Positions 1 through 10,676 of a stretch of DNA of 64,000 nt are shown here, in pieces. The position numbers and the translations under genes are program-made. Position 1 is the first letter of the stretch. Each line of letters starts with the position of its first letter. Location: positions 558,001 through 622,000 of the forward strand of contig OZ037893.1 of NCBI GenBank assembly GCA_964035575.1, read 5' to 3'. The notes under the pieces were generated by a model. It searched no databases, was not told the DNA's origin, and saw only the letters and a list, made by a program, of their open reading frames with translations. The DNA is from Rhynchopus sp. YZ270_cl-10. Its lineage: Eukaryota > Euglenozoa > Diplonemea > Diplonemida > Diplonemidae.

Positions 1-37
1 CGCCCCCCATCCCCTCACCTCCATTTTGTCTGTTTGT

Positions 38-262
38 TTTGTTTTTTTTTTTTTTTTTGTCCTGGGTTTCGTTCAAGAGCACCGCTTTGTATTTTTTGTT
101 TGTTTTTTTGTTTGTTTTATTTTATTTTGTTTTTCGCTGCTTTTCCTTTTTTTTTTCCTCTTTTTTTTTTTGCTTTTTTTTGCTTCGTATTCTGCTCCAC
201 GTTTACGTTTTTTGGATAATCCAAATGAGTTTTGTTTTGTTTTTTTTTTTTTTTTTGAAAAG
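38..262. repeat. T-rich low-complexity tract
   Basis: Runs of T broken by single G or C, including TTTG-type repeats. A very similar tract lies at 13619-13790. Small frames in this stretch are Phe/Leu-only and not credible proteins. It lies downstream of the NOT2 gene on the minus strand, so it would be A-rich in a transcript. No gene is visible in bases 1-640. Confidence 0.8.
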
Positions 263-642
263 GTTTCTTAATCGTCTGTGTACAAGCACAAACTGTTGTC
301 AATCTTACTTAGGGGGTATTTCTTTGTTTTTTCTTTTTTTCCTCTTTTTTTGGGTGATACTGTTCAGACACCTTTCATCCTATTCTCTGCTTCATTCTGC
401 TTCAGCATCGTTTCTAGCCTACGTTTCCTCTTGGATAACTCTAGTCAACCTAATAGAAGGATTTTCACACACATCTTTCAGTTTTTCAAAAAAAAAAAGG
501 CAAAACGTTCAGGCAACCACCACTGTTTCTTAAACACACCTAAAAGAGAGAACACCAAAATACCACCCATTTAAAATTATTTGGACAAAAAGACAAACAA
601 TTTTGGAGGAAGGAAAAAAAAAATCATCAAAAAACCCTCGGC

Positions 643-3600
643 CTAGTTCCCCCTCCATTGAGATGCTGCCGCGTTTAATGAAACGTTTGCATTCCGTGGA
701 GGTTGCGCATGTTGACCTTGGAGTGGTTGAGTTGCAGGGGGCTGGCTTTGCGCTGCATTGCCCTGAGGTTGTGCGTGGGCACCTGCCTGTGGTTCCTTCT
801 GTTGCTCCATGAAAGCCGTTTGGTCTTCAAGATGATCATAGATCAGAACAAAGTCCTCCCTCTTCACCTTCCTCCACCTGTCAGGATCGAACACCCAGTA
901 ATTACCCCGCTCATATGTCTGGCTCTTCACCTGCGGTGGTGCTGAGTCCGCCCGCTTAAACCAGCATTTGTGCTCTTTGTGGAATCGCCAACTGTAGAAG
1001 AAAATATAAAAGTTTATAAGACGAACTTCTTAAGAAATAGCTATTGATGCAAGCACCTCCCAACCATACACTCCTACTTGCCCTACCGTGAAAAAAGAGG
1101 CTAATTATCATACAATGCAACGAGGCCGAGTCGGCCTCGCCAAGGCCTGAAAATAAATACTCAGGCGTGCCTGAGGCGTACTCGGGATTAGTTACGTTTA
1201 AGTACGCCTCAGGCACGCCTGGGTATATTTATATTTCTTACCAGCATTTTGGTCAGGAACAAAAAAGTATTTACCCCCAAATTTTGTGGTTTTCGATTCA
1301 GAGGTAGCAAAATCTTTCAAATGCGGGGTCGCACGATGAAAAATGCGCCTCTGTGCCGAGCGAGTCGAAAAAATGAAAAGGGTTCGCTCAGCTTTGGTGC
1401 TGATGATATATATTTTGGTGGTACCTTCGGGTATTTCATTGATTCAAGAATCATTGTAAACAAATCTCGGGGGTGCTTTTCGACTGGGTCCCTTCGGGGC
1501 CCAACTTGATGCAAGACGGAAGAGGCTCATACAAGGCTGGACCCTCTAACACTAGAGAGATCCCATCGAGATCCCAGAATTTTGCACAGGCCTCCTTGAT
1601 CCACAGACCACAGCTCTATTTTTAGTACAACTATGGGGTGACCAAAGGACTTTTTTATACTTTTTTATACCCGAGGTATGACTCATCTTCTGCGAAGCCT
1701 CTTTTTAGGAGGCAGTTTACTGTAAGCAGTAACCATGATATTTTTCCACTAAAAATATCTTGCGACCCCGCAATTTTCTCAGCAGGACACCGAAAGTTGA
1801 TTTCAGCACATTTCAGGGGGCGGAGGAAATACATGGCATGACTTAGAAACGTGATGACCTGTGCATAATAATTTTACATATCAGCAGAAATATGAAACCG
1901 AGTATACTTTCCCCTGGTTTTTGGTACAAACTTAAAGTCACGCATTTTTTGCTAAAAAAATTGTCCGACCCCGGAATTTTTTCAGATCGCTCCGGAAATG
2001 CATCAGAGGCCCTTTTTGCGGGGGGGGAAATACACACCAGGCGCCTGAAACGCAATTATACGTTGATATATACTCAGGCGTGCCTGAGGCGTACTTAAAC
2101 GTAACTAATCCCGAGTACGCCTCAGGCACGCCTCAGTGACGCCCGCCTCAGGCACGCCTCAGAAAAATTTTCCAGATACGAGTATTTTCAGGCGTACCCG
2201 GCCTCGTTGCATTGTATGAATTATTTGGTGTTTCGTTAAAATGGCGTTTTGAAAGCAGTCGTGGGTACTTTCTGAGAACGGAACCTCTAAAGATGTGCTA
2301 AAAATTGGGGGAATTATTTGGAAGAAAAAAAAGTGTAAAAATTTCAAGTCATCAGGCAAAATCAGGGAAGGAATAATTCCTGTGGAGAATCGTTCATAGT
2401 GGGGGGGTGGTGTGATTGGGGCATACTCTCTGTGGTTGAGCTCTGTTGCTGCTGCAACCTGGAGCACGTCTCTTGGCATCGAGTAAAATATGTAAAACAG
2501 GGTCTCCAATTGGAAGCTTTGGAAGTTCTTTAGCCGGAGTGGAGGGGGCTGCAGTGCATAGCATCCGGGTAACTGTGTGGAGGTGTACATAAAGAGATGT
2601 GTTTAGTCGTGAGTGACGAACAAAAAAAATATTTGGAAAACCCCCAGACAATCTTACCGCTTGTATCTCGAAACAACATTCCTCTAGCTAGAAAGTGCTT
2701 TTTTTCTGATTGAACGCAGCCAAAATAGCTGTCCAATCTGATTTGGCACAAAGTGAGAAAGATTTCAGGGGGAAAATACTGGTAAAGAGGTCTTGTTGGT
2801 GGCTATATTTGCTGGTTTCCAATCATATTTTGTGTTGAAAGAAGAATAAAAAAAGGAGAAACGGTAAAATGAACCTTTTACCTTGTGGTTGGTCACTTAA
2901 AAATGAAGAAAATTGTGGATTTTGTCCATACCCGATATTCTGGCTGCACAGTACATTGTTGATCCGACCAGGGACAACACAAGGTTGGGTAAACGGGTTC
3001 GAGGGAGTTAAGAGAGAGACCTGTGTGTGTGATGTGGTACATGGTGCCGCCTCAAAGAAAATCAAAGGGAATAGGTCAGAGACAACATCTTGCACAAGAC
3101 GATCATCAAGAGTTAACAAAAAGACAAAAGAAACCCCGACTAATACGGTTGCCACCTCATCTTCACAACTCGACCAGGAAAGGAGGAAGATTTTTTTCTC
3201 GTTGAACGACTGCCGCCAGGAAGACAAATTCTTCGTTCCTCAAACCCACTCCACAAGGAGAAGATCAAATACGTTGCAGACGTTCCCTTTTGTTGAAAAC
3301 CTCAACTCAGCAGAGACGGCACTCTCAACAACAGCAGACTCCAGGGAATATTCTTCTGGTTTCAGTTAAAAAATAGGACCAAAAAAAAAAGAGTTGAGAA
3401 GTGCAAACCGCTGAACACTGACGGACGCAAAGAAGTTCCGCAGCGGCTATTGAACCCCTAATGATACATACCAAGGTTAGTCAGGTCGTAACCTAGCGCA
3501 AGTGTATTAAGGTCAGGGTCTGTCATTCTGATGATCTGAAGGATCCCTGTCAGCCCGTAGTCACCTGTAGAAGTTGAAAAAAATGAATACACATTCAGAA

Positions 3601-3986
3601 ACCATCAGGAGAACAGAATCACCTCTTTAAGGGAAATCGAAAGGTTCGTAAAATGTCATAATATCATACGATGACACGCCCACTCTAAACTTTCAAAAGG
3701 AAAATATTTCACCTAGTTTCAAGGTATTTTGTTTTGACATATCTTTGATTGACATACCCAGATCTTGAGACCCATCTATGTCATTTGCGAGCTGCCCTGC
3801 AACCTGTTGTTGCGTCTGCTGTGGTTGTTGCTGTTGTTGAGAGTGCCCCAAGTGTGACGCTGCTGTCACGGGGGTGGTGGGTGCTGAGGTCTTCCCTCCG
3901 CCCAGTGGAGGGAATTCTTCTGTGCTGGACAACATGTCCGGTGCTGGACGACGTGCACCACCTTCCGCAGTTTTGAGATATGACAT
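643..3986 (-). CDS. NOT2: CCR4-NOT complex subunit NOT2 (CNOT2), split gene
   Basis: NOT2 is a core subunit of the CCR4-NOT deadenylase complex that shortens mRNA poly(A) tails; it pairs with NOT3/5 on NOT1 through its C-terminal NOT box. I read exons at 3713-3986, 3472-3564, 2658-2683, 2427-2572 and 643-991. Together they total 888 nt, about 295 aa, in one frame. Exon 2 gives 'IRMTDPDLNTLALGYDLTNL', the classic NOT2 signature. The later exons give 'ALQPPPLRL', 'ETLFYIFYSMP', 'WRFHKEHKCWF' and 'YERGNYWVFDP', all NOT-box hallmarks. The first exon carries 'EEFPPL' and a Gln-rich stretch. Donors are GTGAAA, GTATGT, GTAAGA and GTATGC. The 26-nt exon is inferred from phase and splice signals and is the weakest part. 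The start at 3986 is the first ATG of the open stretch; an earlier exon is possible. The last intron holds a 1.1-kb foldback element. The C-terminal tail is Gln/Pro-rich. Confidence 0.86.
1109..2218. mobile_element. Foldback / long-TIR DNA element inside a NOT2 intron
   Basis: A 1110-bp element with long terminal inverted repeats. The outer 19 bases are CATACAATGCAACGAGGCC and its complement. The homology continues for about 125 bases per arm as copies of a partly palindromic CTCAGGCGTGCCTGAGGCG unit. A perfect 6-bp duplication, AATTAT, flanks it at 1103-1108 and 2219-2224. The interior has two related blocks near 1745-1850 and 1940-2045, each with a 'gaccccg' core. There is no transposase, so it is non-autonomous. 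It lies wholly within the 992-2426 intron. Confidence 0.87.
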
Positions 3987-4164
3987 ACCCCCCCAACCCC
4001 GCTCACAACCCCTTGTGAGCCTCTCTACTACTCTGCTATCAAGATCTAATCTAGTGTGTGCGGTGTGCAGTTCTGTTGGCAGGTGATAGGGCAGGGGGGC
4101 AGGGGGTGGCGTGGGTGGAGGAGGGAGGTATGGACTGTAGCGAGGTGGGGGGAACGAAGCAAAT

Positions 4165-4583
4165 GTCTCGCATCGCTTTACAACCCAGCAACTTATGTGA
4201 AGCTGTGGGCTGTTACAGCTTGCTTTTGCAGGTATTCTGAACAGAGTTGTGAGGTCTTGCGAGTGATCAAGCTCCCTACTCACGCATAAGTTGCGAGGTG
4301 GGTGGTATTACCATCGCTGTGTGGTGTTCGTGATGTGTCGGTGGTGAACAGTCAGCCAGGTATTTGGATGAAAACACAGTAATTACGCACACCAGCACAC
4401 AAGGTGCCGACTCAGTTCGGAGGTGACAGAATGTTTGTGTTTGATTTTCATCATGCAGGTCAAGAGTGTCGTGTGTGATGGATGTTTCTTGCGCAGCTGA
4501 GAACCTGACTCAGGCATGTGGAGTCTGGCAAGAGGGGCCCCCCACGAGCTTCTTTGCGAATTATACAGCAGGGAAGAGAAGGA
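4165..4583. repeat. Left member of a 420-bp direct repeat flanking the RHS-like block
   Basis: These 419 bases recur in the same direction at 13132-13551, with only scattered differences (for example 'atgcagatgcagg' against 'atgcagg'). Between the two copies lies the whole RHS-like block. From 4584 to about 4750 the sequence instead matches 8350-8515, upstream of the first RHS-like gene. The region is therefore a patchwork of segmental copies. No coding content is evident. Confidence 0.85.
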
Positions 4584-6094
4584 CATCACTCAGTGCTACC
4601 AGCCCTACAACAATAGAGCGACAAGCTACAAGTAGACAAAGAAACACAAAAAGAGATGTCCATTTTTGTTATAACTCCAACGCAAAGGACTAGAAACACA
4701 AGTGTTTTCTAGCATATTATTTGACTTTTTTTTTGTGTCGTTACATAAGCGGAAGAAGAAAGCAAAAAATCTGTCCGACAATATGAATCGTCAGTAGATC
4801 TTTTAAACGAAAATAAAATAGTTGTTAGTTGAGTGCCCCACATGTTACGTCTTCTTTGACGGCAGGCAGTACTCCGAAAAAAGTGGATTGAAAAATACAA
4901 AAAAATTGTTTCATATACATTCTTTTTCTAATGAAAAGAAGGTACAGAGGGTGCTAAAGAAGTAAAGAAAAATCAACTATGGAAACAAAAATTGACTTGA
5001 AATACAATAGCCCTCTAGTTACAGTGTACCTTAGTACATGACCGGTGGACCGGTGGACCCCAAGCATGCAGTCCTACGTCCATTTCGAAGAAAAAAATGT
5101 TTCAAGTCTTTGAAGCTACCTCGCATCTGATCTCCCTTTTAAGGTCCTTGAGTCGTCCGCAAAGACCACGCAGTCAAACACACAATGCTCGAAAAGGCAG
5201 CCTTTGAAATAGAATGCGTCAACCTGCAGAAGCGTGTTGCAGACATTACGTATGCCGTCTCAACGTCATCGCACCACACCGCACCTCCACAGTGCAAGAC
5301 ACCAAGTCCATGAGTGCACGCCTCTAAGACTCTAAGGCAACTATGCACAGAGGTGGGCATCTTACCATTTCCTTCACTCCTTTGCACTTTCAGGCTTCTC
5401 TTTCTAGTCTCAGTTGTACAGCTTTCTAGGTTTCTTCTGTGTTGGTGACTTTCAAGTGTCAACTTTCAACTTTCATTTACAGTCACGTGACGTATCGTAC
5501 CAGCACCACATCAACACCAACAGCACACTGTGGCAGGAGGTGGCTGGGCAGGAGGCTCTCCAGAAGGAGGTGGGTGCACTGCAGACTGCACTGTGCCTGG
5601 CACGCGAGGCAACTGACCTCGAGCACTGACAAGGAGAACGAGGTAGCGCTCTTACAGCCACTCCGCACCTAGAGACACCGACCCGACCCGACAGAGATGC
5701 ACACTCCTCACACAGGGACAACTTTGTACAACACAACTGGTTCGGAAGTTTACTAACCAAAAACAACCCTGAAAAGGCCCAAAAACAGTCACAAAACCAC
5801 CAAGAAAAAACGGGGGAAAACTGGGTGCCTCCATGGAAACAGTATCTTATGTGATACTGGAGGAAAATTTGAAAAAAGGTGTCGTTGAGAAAACAAACAG
5901 ACTCGTAGTGCGAAAAACGAGTGTTTCTCTTCGGTGAGGTTGAGGGGGAGAATACAACATTATGAAAAAAACTCGCTTTCATTCCTACTCCGTTTCCACT
6001 GCGCTCTCACTACGTTTCCACTCCATTTGGTTATCCAGAGAGAATAAAACTATGTTTCATCAACTCGTTTCATTCCCGATCCGTACACGCACGC
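4584..6094. other. Gene-free stretch downstream of the RHS-like gene
   Basis: No supported gene. It holds a copy of a 165-bp segment (4584-4750, matching 8350-8515). It also has a copy of the oriented repeat near 4991-5060, and a stretch at 5870-5950 that matches 8765-8855. The 6009-6052 stretch resembles the flanks of the 9541-10533 element and looks like an empty site for it. Confidence 0.6.
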
Positions 6095-6160
6095 AGTAAT
6101 AGTTAGTTTGCCCTTCCAGGTCTTCCATTTACAACACAACTGGTTCGGAAGTTTGGCCAT

Positions 6161-8212
6161 CTAAATGTGTTTACAGATTTTCTGGAGGAACGGCACCCAT
6201 CGTGCCTTCCTTGTTATGGTAGGTGACAGAGAGAGCGTTGCAGGCCACACAGGACGCGAAGCCAACATGCTTGAGCTTGGTAGGATAACAGTTCCACACA
6301 GAGGGCCGAAGTAGCTTTTGAAGTTCCTTGGATGCACCACTGCACGGTTGATGCCACGGTCAGAACCCTCGGGCTCGTCTACCGGATGCTGTGATATCAG
6401 GATGAATGTGTCTCCTTTGCTCACAGCAAAGTCCAACTTTTTCGGAAATGGAGTTACAATCTCGGAACGTTCTAACTCCCACTGCCAAACCTCGTTGTCT
6501 GACTCACACTTCCAAACCTCATTGAAGAACTTCCCAGAGTCAGTTTTCATGCGGCAGAAGAAGTCACCTGCTCGTGCACCGTGGGCATTCAGTATGGTGT
6601 AGTCACCAATGGTCTCCGAGGATGTCTTGAGGGTTTTCTTCGCCCCTTTTACAGACAGGCCTTCAACAGGTGCGGTGTTCAGCTTCACTTCCCAATTCCC
6701 TTTCGTTTTCGGATGTGCCACGCGTGGCTTTGGTGCTGCCTTATCACAACCTCTTGTGCTTATCTTCTTCGCAGACTCCGCCAGCTGCAGAGGTACGTTC
6801 ATCACAGACGTGAACCCAAAACCATACGCTCCGTTGTGTAGTTTAGATGAGCAGATCCCGTCTTCACACACGTGTGACCTGATGCAGCGTGCTGATGCAG
6901 CAAAGTTCTTCAGTGCATCAGCACCCTCGTAATACGGCTTCCATGTGCACAGAACATTGTCGCTCCGCTGCAGAAGAAGCAAGAGGGCTGTTGACACGCC
7001 CACCTGGGGTGGAGAAAAATTTATAGATGGGTGAATTCTGATGAGACCGAGACGGAACAGCGTATCAAAAGTCGTACCTCCGATCACCTCCCACTTATCG
7101 AACCATCTATCGCCTGTCAGGATGCGCTGAAGAAGTGGTTTGATAATGGAAGGACCCAGCTCCTTATGTTTGAATGTCATCTCCAACGCAGCAGCGGCTG
7201 AGGAAAATATCCCTCCAAGTGATGTTGAGGTGTTGTTCACAAGGAACACCACCGCCTTTGGGTGCCCTCCAAAAAACTGCAGAAGTGCATCTTTATGTTT
7301 CAGTGCAACGCTGTTTTGTACTTCTTCTGGCATCTTCGTTATCGAGGGGGGCGTCACCTTCAGGTGCTTGGCATAATAATCACCAAACCGGCATATCATG
7401 TCTGTGTCTGATGAGAGAACTGCGAACACCTGAGGGCACCTAACTAATGTCTCAGACAGCAAATGGAATACAATCTTCAAGCAACTCCTGTCATAAATCT
7501 CTTCATACTTATGGGAATTCTTGTTGCGGAGGTAATGTTTCTCCTTGCTTTTTAGCTCTCGCTCGTCCGTGAAGTGTGCCGGTTCCAGCAGTGGGTCCAT
7601 GGCGTGTGCTCCATCTACACATATCAGGACAAATGCACCAGGCGAAACAGTTTGGATTGCATCAACGAGCATATAAAGACTGAAATCCCAGTGGTGTTCG
7701 TGCTGGTAGATTGGGAAACTCCTGTATCCCACTGGACAAGGCCCGTCAGTGATTGTTGACATCAGGACGAACATGATCCGGTCCAGCACTTCTTTCTCTA
7801 CAAACCGTTGTCGAGCCCGTAGCTCCCTTCTCTGTTCTTCATCATCCTTGCTCGGTTCACAGATGGCAAATGGCATCACCGGTGCGCCGTTCTCAAAGTT
7901 GCAGTGAAGAGTGTAACAGGTTTGCTCTTTGAATGATTCGTTGCCTCGCATGATGGTCTTCATTTCATCTAACAAGCGTGATTTGCCATCACCCATGCCG
8001 GCTACCACCGACACAACAGATCTGTCCCTGTGGGAACTCCTCCCCTTTACACAACCATTAATCTCATATTGAATCACTTCAAACACCTCAGCACCTCCTT
8101 GGTATTCCTCGAAAGCCCTCTCTCGGTCAAACCTATATCCCTGAGAGGACTCCAGTGCACGCAGCAGGACTGGCTTCACCTCTTCTAGTGTTACAGACTT
8201 AACCATCCCCAT
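6161..8212 (-). CDS. RHS/Crinkler-like P-loop NTPase, copy A (intact)
   Basis: Single-exon frame of 683 aa starting at ATG 8212. Residues 72-78 are GMGDGKS, a Walker A loop. Residues 194-203, 'FVLICVDGAH', look like a Walker B strand with its acidic residue. The middle is rich in Leu and Ser, and the C-terminal third has no domain I recognise. The layout (short header, P-loop ATPase, variable C-terminal part, tandem near-copy) resembles retrotransposon hot spot (RHS) proteins of trypanosomes and the wider Crinkler-RHS class. Trypanosome RHS families are large, subtelomeric and often hit by LINEs. A second copy lies 4.5 kb away. No introns or membrane segments are seen. The assignment rests on architecture and motifs, not on an alignment; a generic STAND-type ATPase is the alternative. 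Confidence 0.6.
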   Translation of the reverse strand: MGMVKSVTLEEVKPVLLRALESSQGYRFDRERAFEEYQGGAEVFEVIQYEINGCVKGRSSHRDRSVVSVVAGMGDGKSRLLDEMKTIMRGNESFKEQTCYTLHCNFENGAPVMPFAICEPSKDDEEQRRELRARQRFVEKEVLDRIMFVLMSTITDGPCPVGYRSFPIYQHEHHWDFSLYMLVDAIQTVSPGAFVLICVDGAHAMDPLLEPAHFTDERELKSKEKHYLRNKNSHKYEEIYDRSCLKIVFHLLSETLVRCPQVFAVLSSDTDMICRFGDYYAKHLKVTPPSITKMPEEVQNSVALKHKDALLQFFGGHPKAVVFLVNNTSTSLGGIFSSAAAALEMTFKHKELGPSIIKPLLQRILTGDRWFDKWEVIGGTTFDTLFRLGLIRIHPSINFSPPQVGVSTALLLLLQRSDNVLCTWKPYYEGADALKNFAASARCIRSHVCEDGICSSKLHNGAYGFGFTSVMNVPLQLAESAKKISTRGCDKAAPKPRVAHPKTKGNWEVKLNTAPVEGLSVKGAKKTLKTSSETIGDYTILNAHGARAGDFFCRMKTDSGKFFNEVWKCESDNEVWQWELERSEIVTPFPKKLDFAVSKGDTFILISQHPVDEPEGSDRGINRAVVHPRNFKSYFGPLCGTVILPSSSMLASRPVWPATLSLSPTITRKARWVPFLQKICKHI

Positions 8213-9540
8213 GCTGCGGCAGCGTCAACTCTTCAATCTGCAGCTGCTTCAATGTGAGATGAGGAAGGGAGGGTTGTGTTTCCTGTTGGTAGATGGTGAA
8301 ATGCAGGTGGGTGGTGGGAGGGTTGGAGCGCTGCACGAAGAGAAGGACATCACGCAGTGCTACGAGCCCTACAACAATAGAGCGACAAGCTACAAGTAGA
8401 CAAAGAAACACAAAAAGAGATGTCCATTTTTGTTATAACTCCAACGCAAAGGACTAGAAACACAAGTGTTTTCTAGCATATTATTTGACTTTTTTTTTGT
8501 GTTGTTACGTCAGAGGAAGAAGAAAGAAGCTGTCCGACAACATGAATCGTCAGTAGAGCTTTTGATCTTGCCCCTTTGTCAAACATCTCTTTGTTTGTAT
8601 GTCTATTTTTCCTGCATTTCTTATTCTCTTCTTTGTACTTTCTATTGTTTTGGTTGTTGTTAGATACGCTCAATCGCCTATCGAGTTCTGTGAACAGCAC
8701 GGAACTGCTTTTCATGTGGATCCATGGAAAGACAGTATGATATGTGATACCTAAAAAAATTGAAAAAAAAAGGTGTCGTTGAGAAAAACAAACAACGGAC
8801 GCGCTGTGTGAAAACGAGTTTTTCTCTGTGCGTGATATTTTGTGGGGGAGAATAAAGTGAAGTTTTTGTGCAGGCACCTGAGACTGACCCCGTACGATGC
8901 CAGCCCCGGATGAAAGCAGAAGTGCCCTGCGGCCAACAACAGAAGATGTAAAAGGAAACTTAAGTAGACCTACCCGCACCGTAAGAGAACGAGAGCGGTG
9001 CACAACCGCTCGTCAGCCGGAGGCCCACCATCTGTTGAAGAGTTGTGAGCTTAGAGGAACTGCAGTTCGCTGCACTCAATGCTTGATACACGATTGTCTA
9101 CACAAGAGAGCAGAAACCCAAAAACCCAAAAAGGAGGCGGGTCACAACATCTGTCTCATGGCGTCCCATGTCTGTACCGACAGTTAGGCCTCACCCTTTC
9201 TCTTAGAGATATACATGGACGTCCACAGGCAGTACACCACATTGATTTACCCTACCGATGTTTAACTTTGCATAGGGAAGGGCAGGGACGTTTAGCACCT
9301 TGAGGACAAGGGGGAGAGTCCGCATACCCGAAAAGAAAGACAAATGCTATGTACTAGTAGTTTAAAGAACGCAGGGTTGCGGAAATACAAAAATGACCCT
9401 GGAGGCAAAACGCCCCGCATACCCCTCCTCGCCTCATGTTTTGTAATCTCTCAGGTAGGAGACATCGGGACGAGCGGTCGATAGAGTTTCTGGAGGAAAC
9501 AAATGGAGTTCCCACTCCATGAGGTTTTCTCTTACTTAGA
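8213..9540. other. Spacer between the two RHS-like copies
   Basis: No supported gene. Bases 8213-8335 are shared with the region upstream of copy B (12682-12805). 8350-8515 is shared with 4584-4750. A copy of the oriented short motif lies at 8853-8880. The rest is unique and low in coding signal. Confidence 0.6.
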
Positions 9541-10533
9541 TGGTGTGGCCCGCCCCAAAATAAAGTCAAAAAAATGTACTTCTAATGTACTTCTAATGTA
9601 TGGTAAAAAAAGGGGGGTAAAAAAAATTTTCCCACCCATACTGACATAGTCAGTGTGCATAATAAAAGGGTCCCGAGCTTTCCCCCCGCAAAAAGCGGTC
9701 GCTGCGCGCGCTTCGCGCGCGCGACTCCCTGCTAGTGCAAGAAAGTGAGGCTCTTTCTCACCTCTGATGCACAAAATCGTGAAAGGCGGGTGGGGACAGT
9801 GAACCACAAGCCGTAGTGGGTGTCAGCCTTCTTATCAGTAACCTCAGTGCATCTATAAAAGAAGAGGCGGTCATGGCATCCAAAAGTTCCAGGCGAAGCC
9901 ACGGTACGCAACATTTCTGAAAAATGTTGCCATAAAATGGCGCTGTCGTTGGTAATTAACGTCACTTTCCGTAAATTTTACTTACGTATTTCGCTAAAAA
10001 CGAAAGCTTCTGGCGAAGCCACGGTACGCAACATTTCAAAGAAATGCGCTTACAATTGAACATTTTACAGCCAAACTACGACATGGGAAGAGTGCAAGCT
10101 TGCGCCGCAGGCGCACGCTACTTTTCTTCTTTCGCTATGCCGCATGCTTCCTTTTACAGTAAAATAAAATAAAATTGTCATCTGAAAATAGAGTTCTGTG
10201 GGGGTAAGGTGGGGGGTGGGGCTCCGCACCAAACCTGAAAATAGCCTGTAAAACTGATACATGCATTTTAGGTACAAAATACTCATTTCTCAGCGCAAAA
10301 TGACCCCACCACAACACGCACGGACTCCGGAGAATCGGGAAAGAAATTTTTTTCTTTCGATTTTTTGTGGGCAAAAATTGGCCGAAATATTTTTTCGCCC
10401 CCCCCGGACCCCCCAAAAAAAGTCACCTATAGAAAAAAGTTTTTTCCCTTAATCACGCCTAAAATAAAGTCAAAAAAATGTACTTCTAATGTACTTCTAA
10501 TGTACCCCAAAAACCGGGTTTCGGGCCACACCA
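9541..10533. mobile_element. 993-bp non-autonomous TIR element with 5-bp target duplication
   Basis: Ends are TGGTGTGGCCCG at 9541-9552 and its perfect complement at 10522-10533. TTAGA flanks it on both sides (9536-9540 and 10534-10538). Just inside each end is a direct repeat, 'aaaataaagtcaaaaaaatg' followed by two 'tacttctaatg' units, in the same orientation. The interior has two copies of a 'GCGAAGCCACGGTACGCAAC' unit (9897 and 10014) and the 'GCGCCGCAGGCGCACG' palindrome near 10094. No transposase is present. Confidence 0.88.
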
Positions 10534-10676
10534 TTAGAATAAAACTATTTCTTTGAAACAATTTTTTGCCTGCCTGTTTGGGTTATCTGAAACCCCTGAG
10601 ACACGCATGCAGAAATAGTTAGTTTGCCCTTCCAGGTCTTCCATTTACAACACAACTGGTTCGGAAGTTTGGCCAT

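Noticed and set aside
2869-3369. 166-residue plus-strand frame between NOT2 exons
   Set aside because: No domain, opposite strand to every supported gene, and it lies within NOT2 introns.
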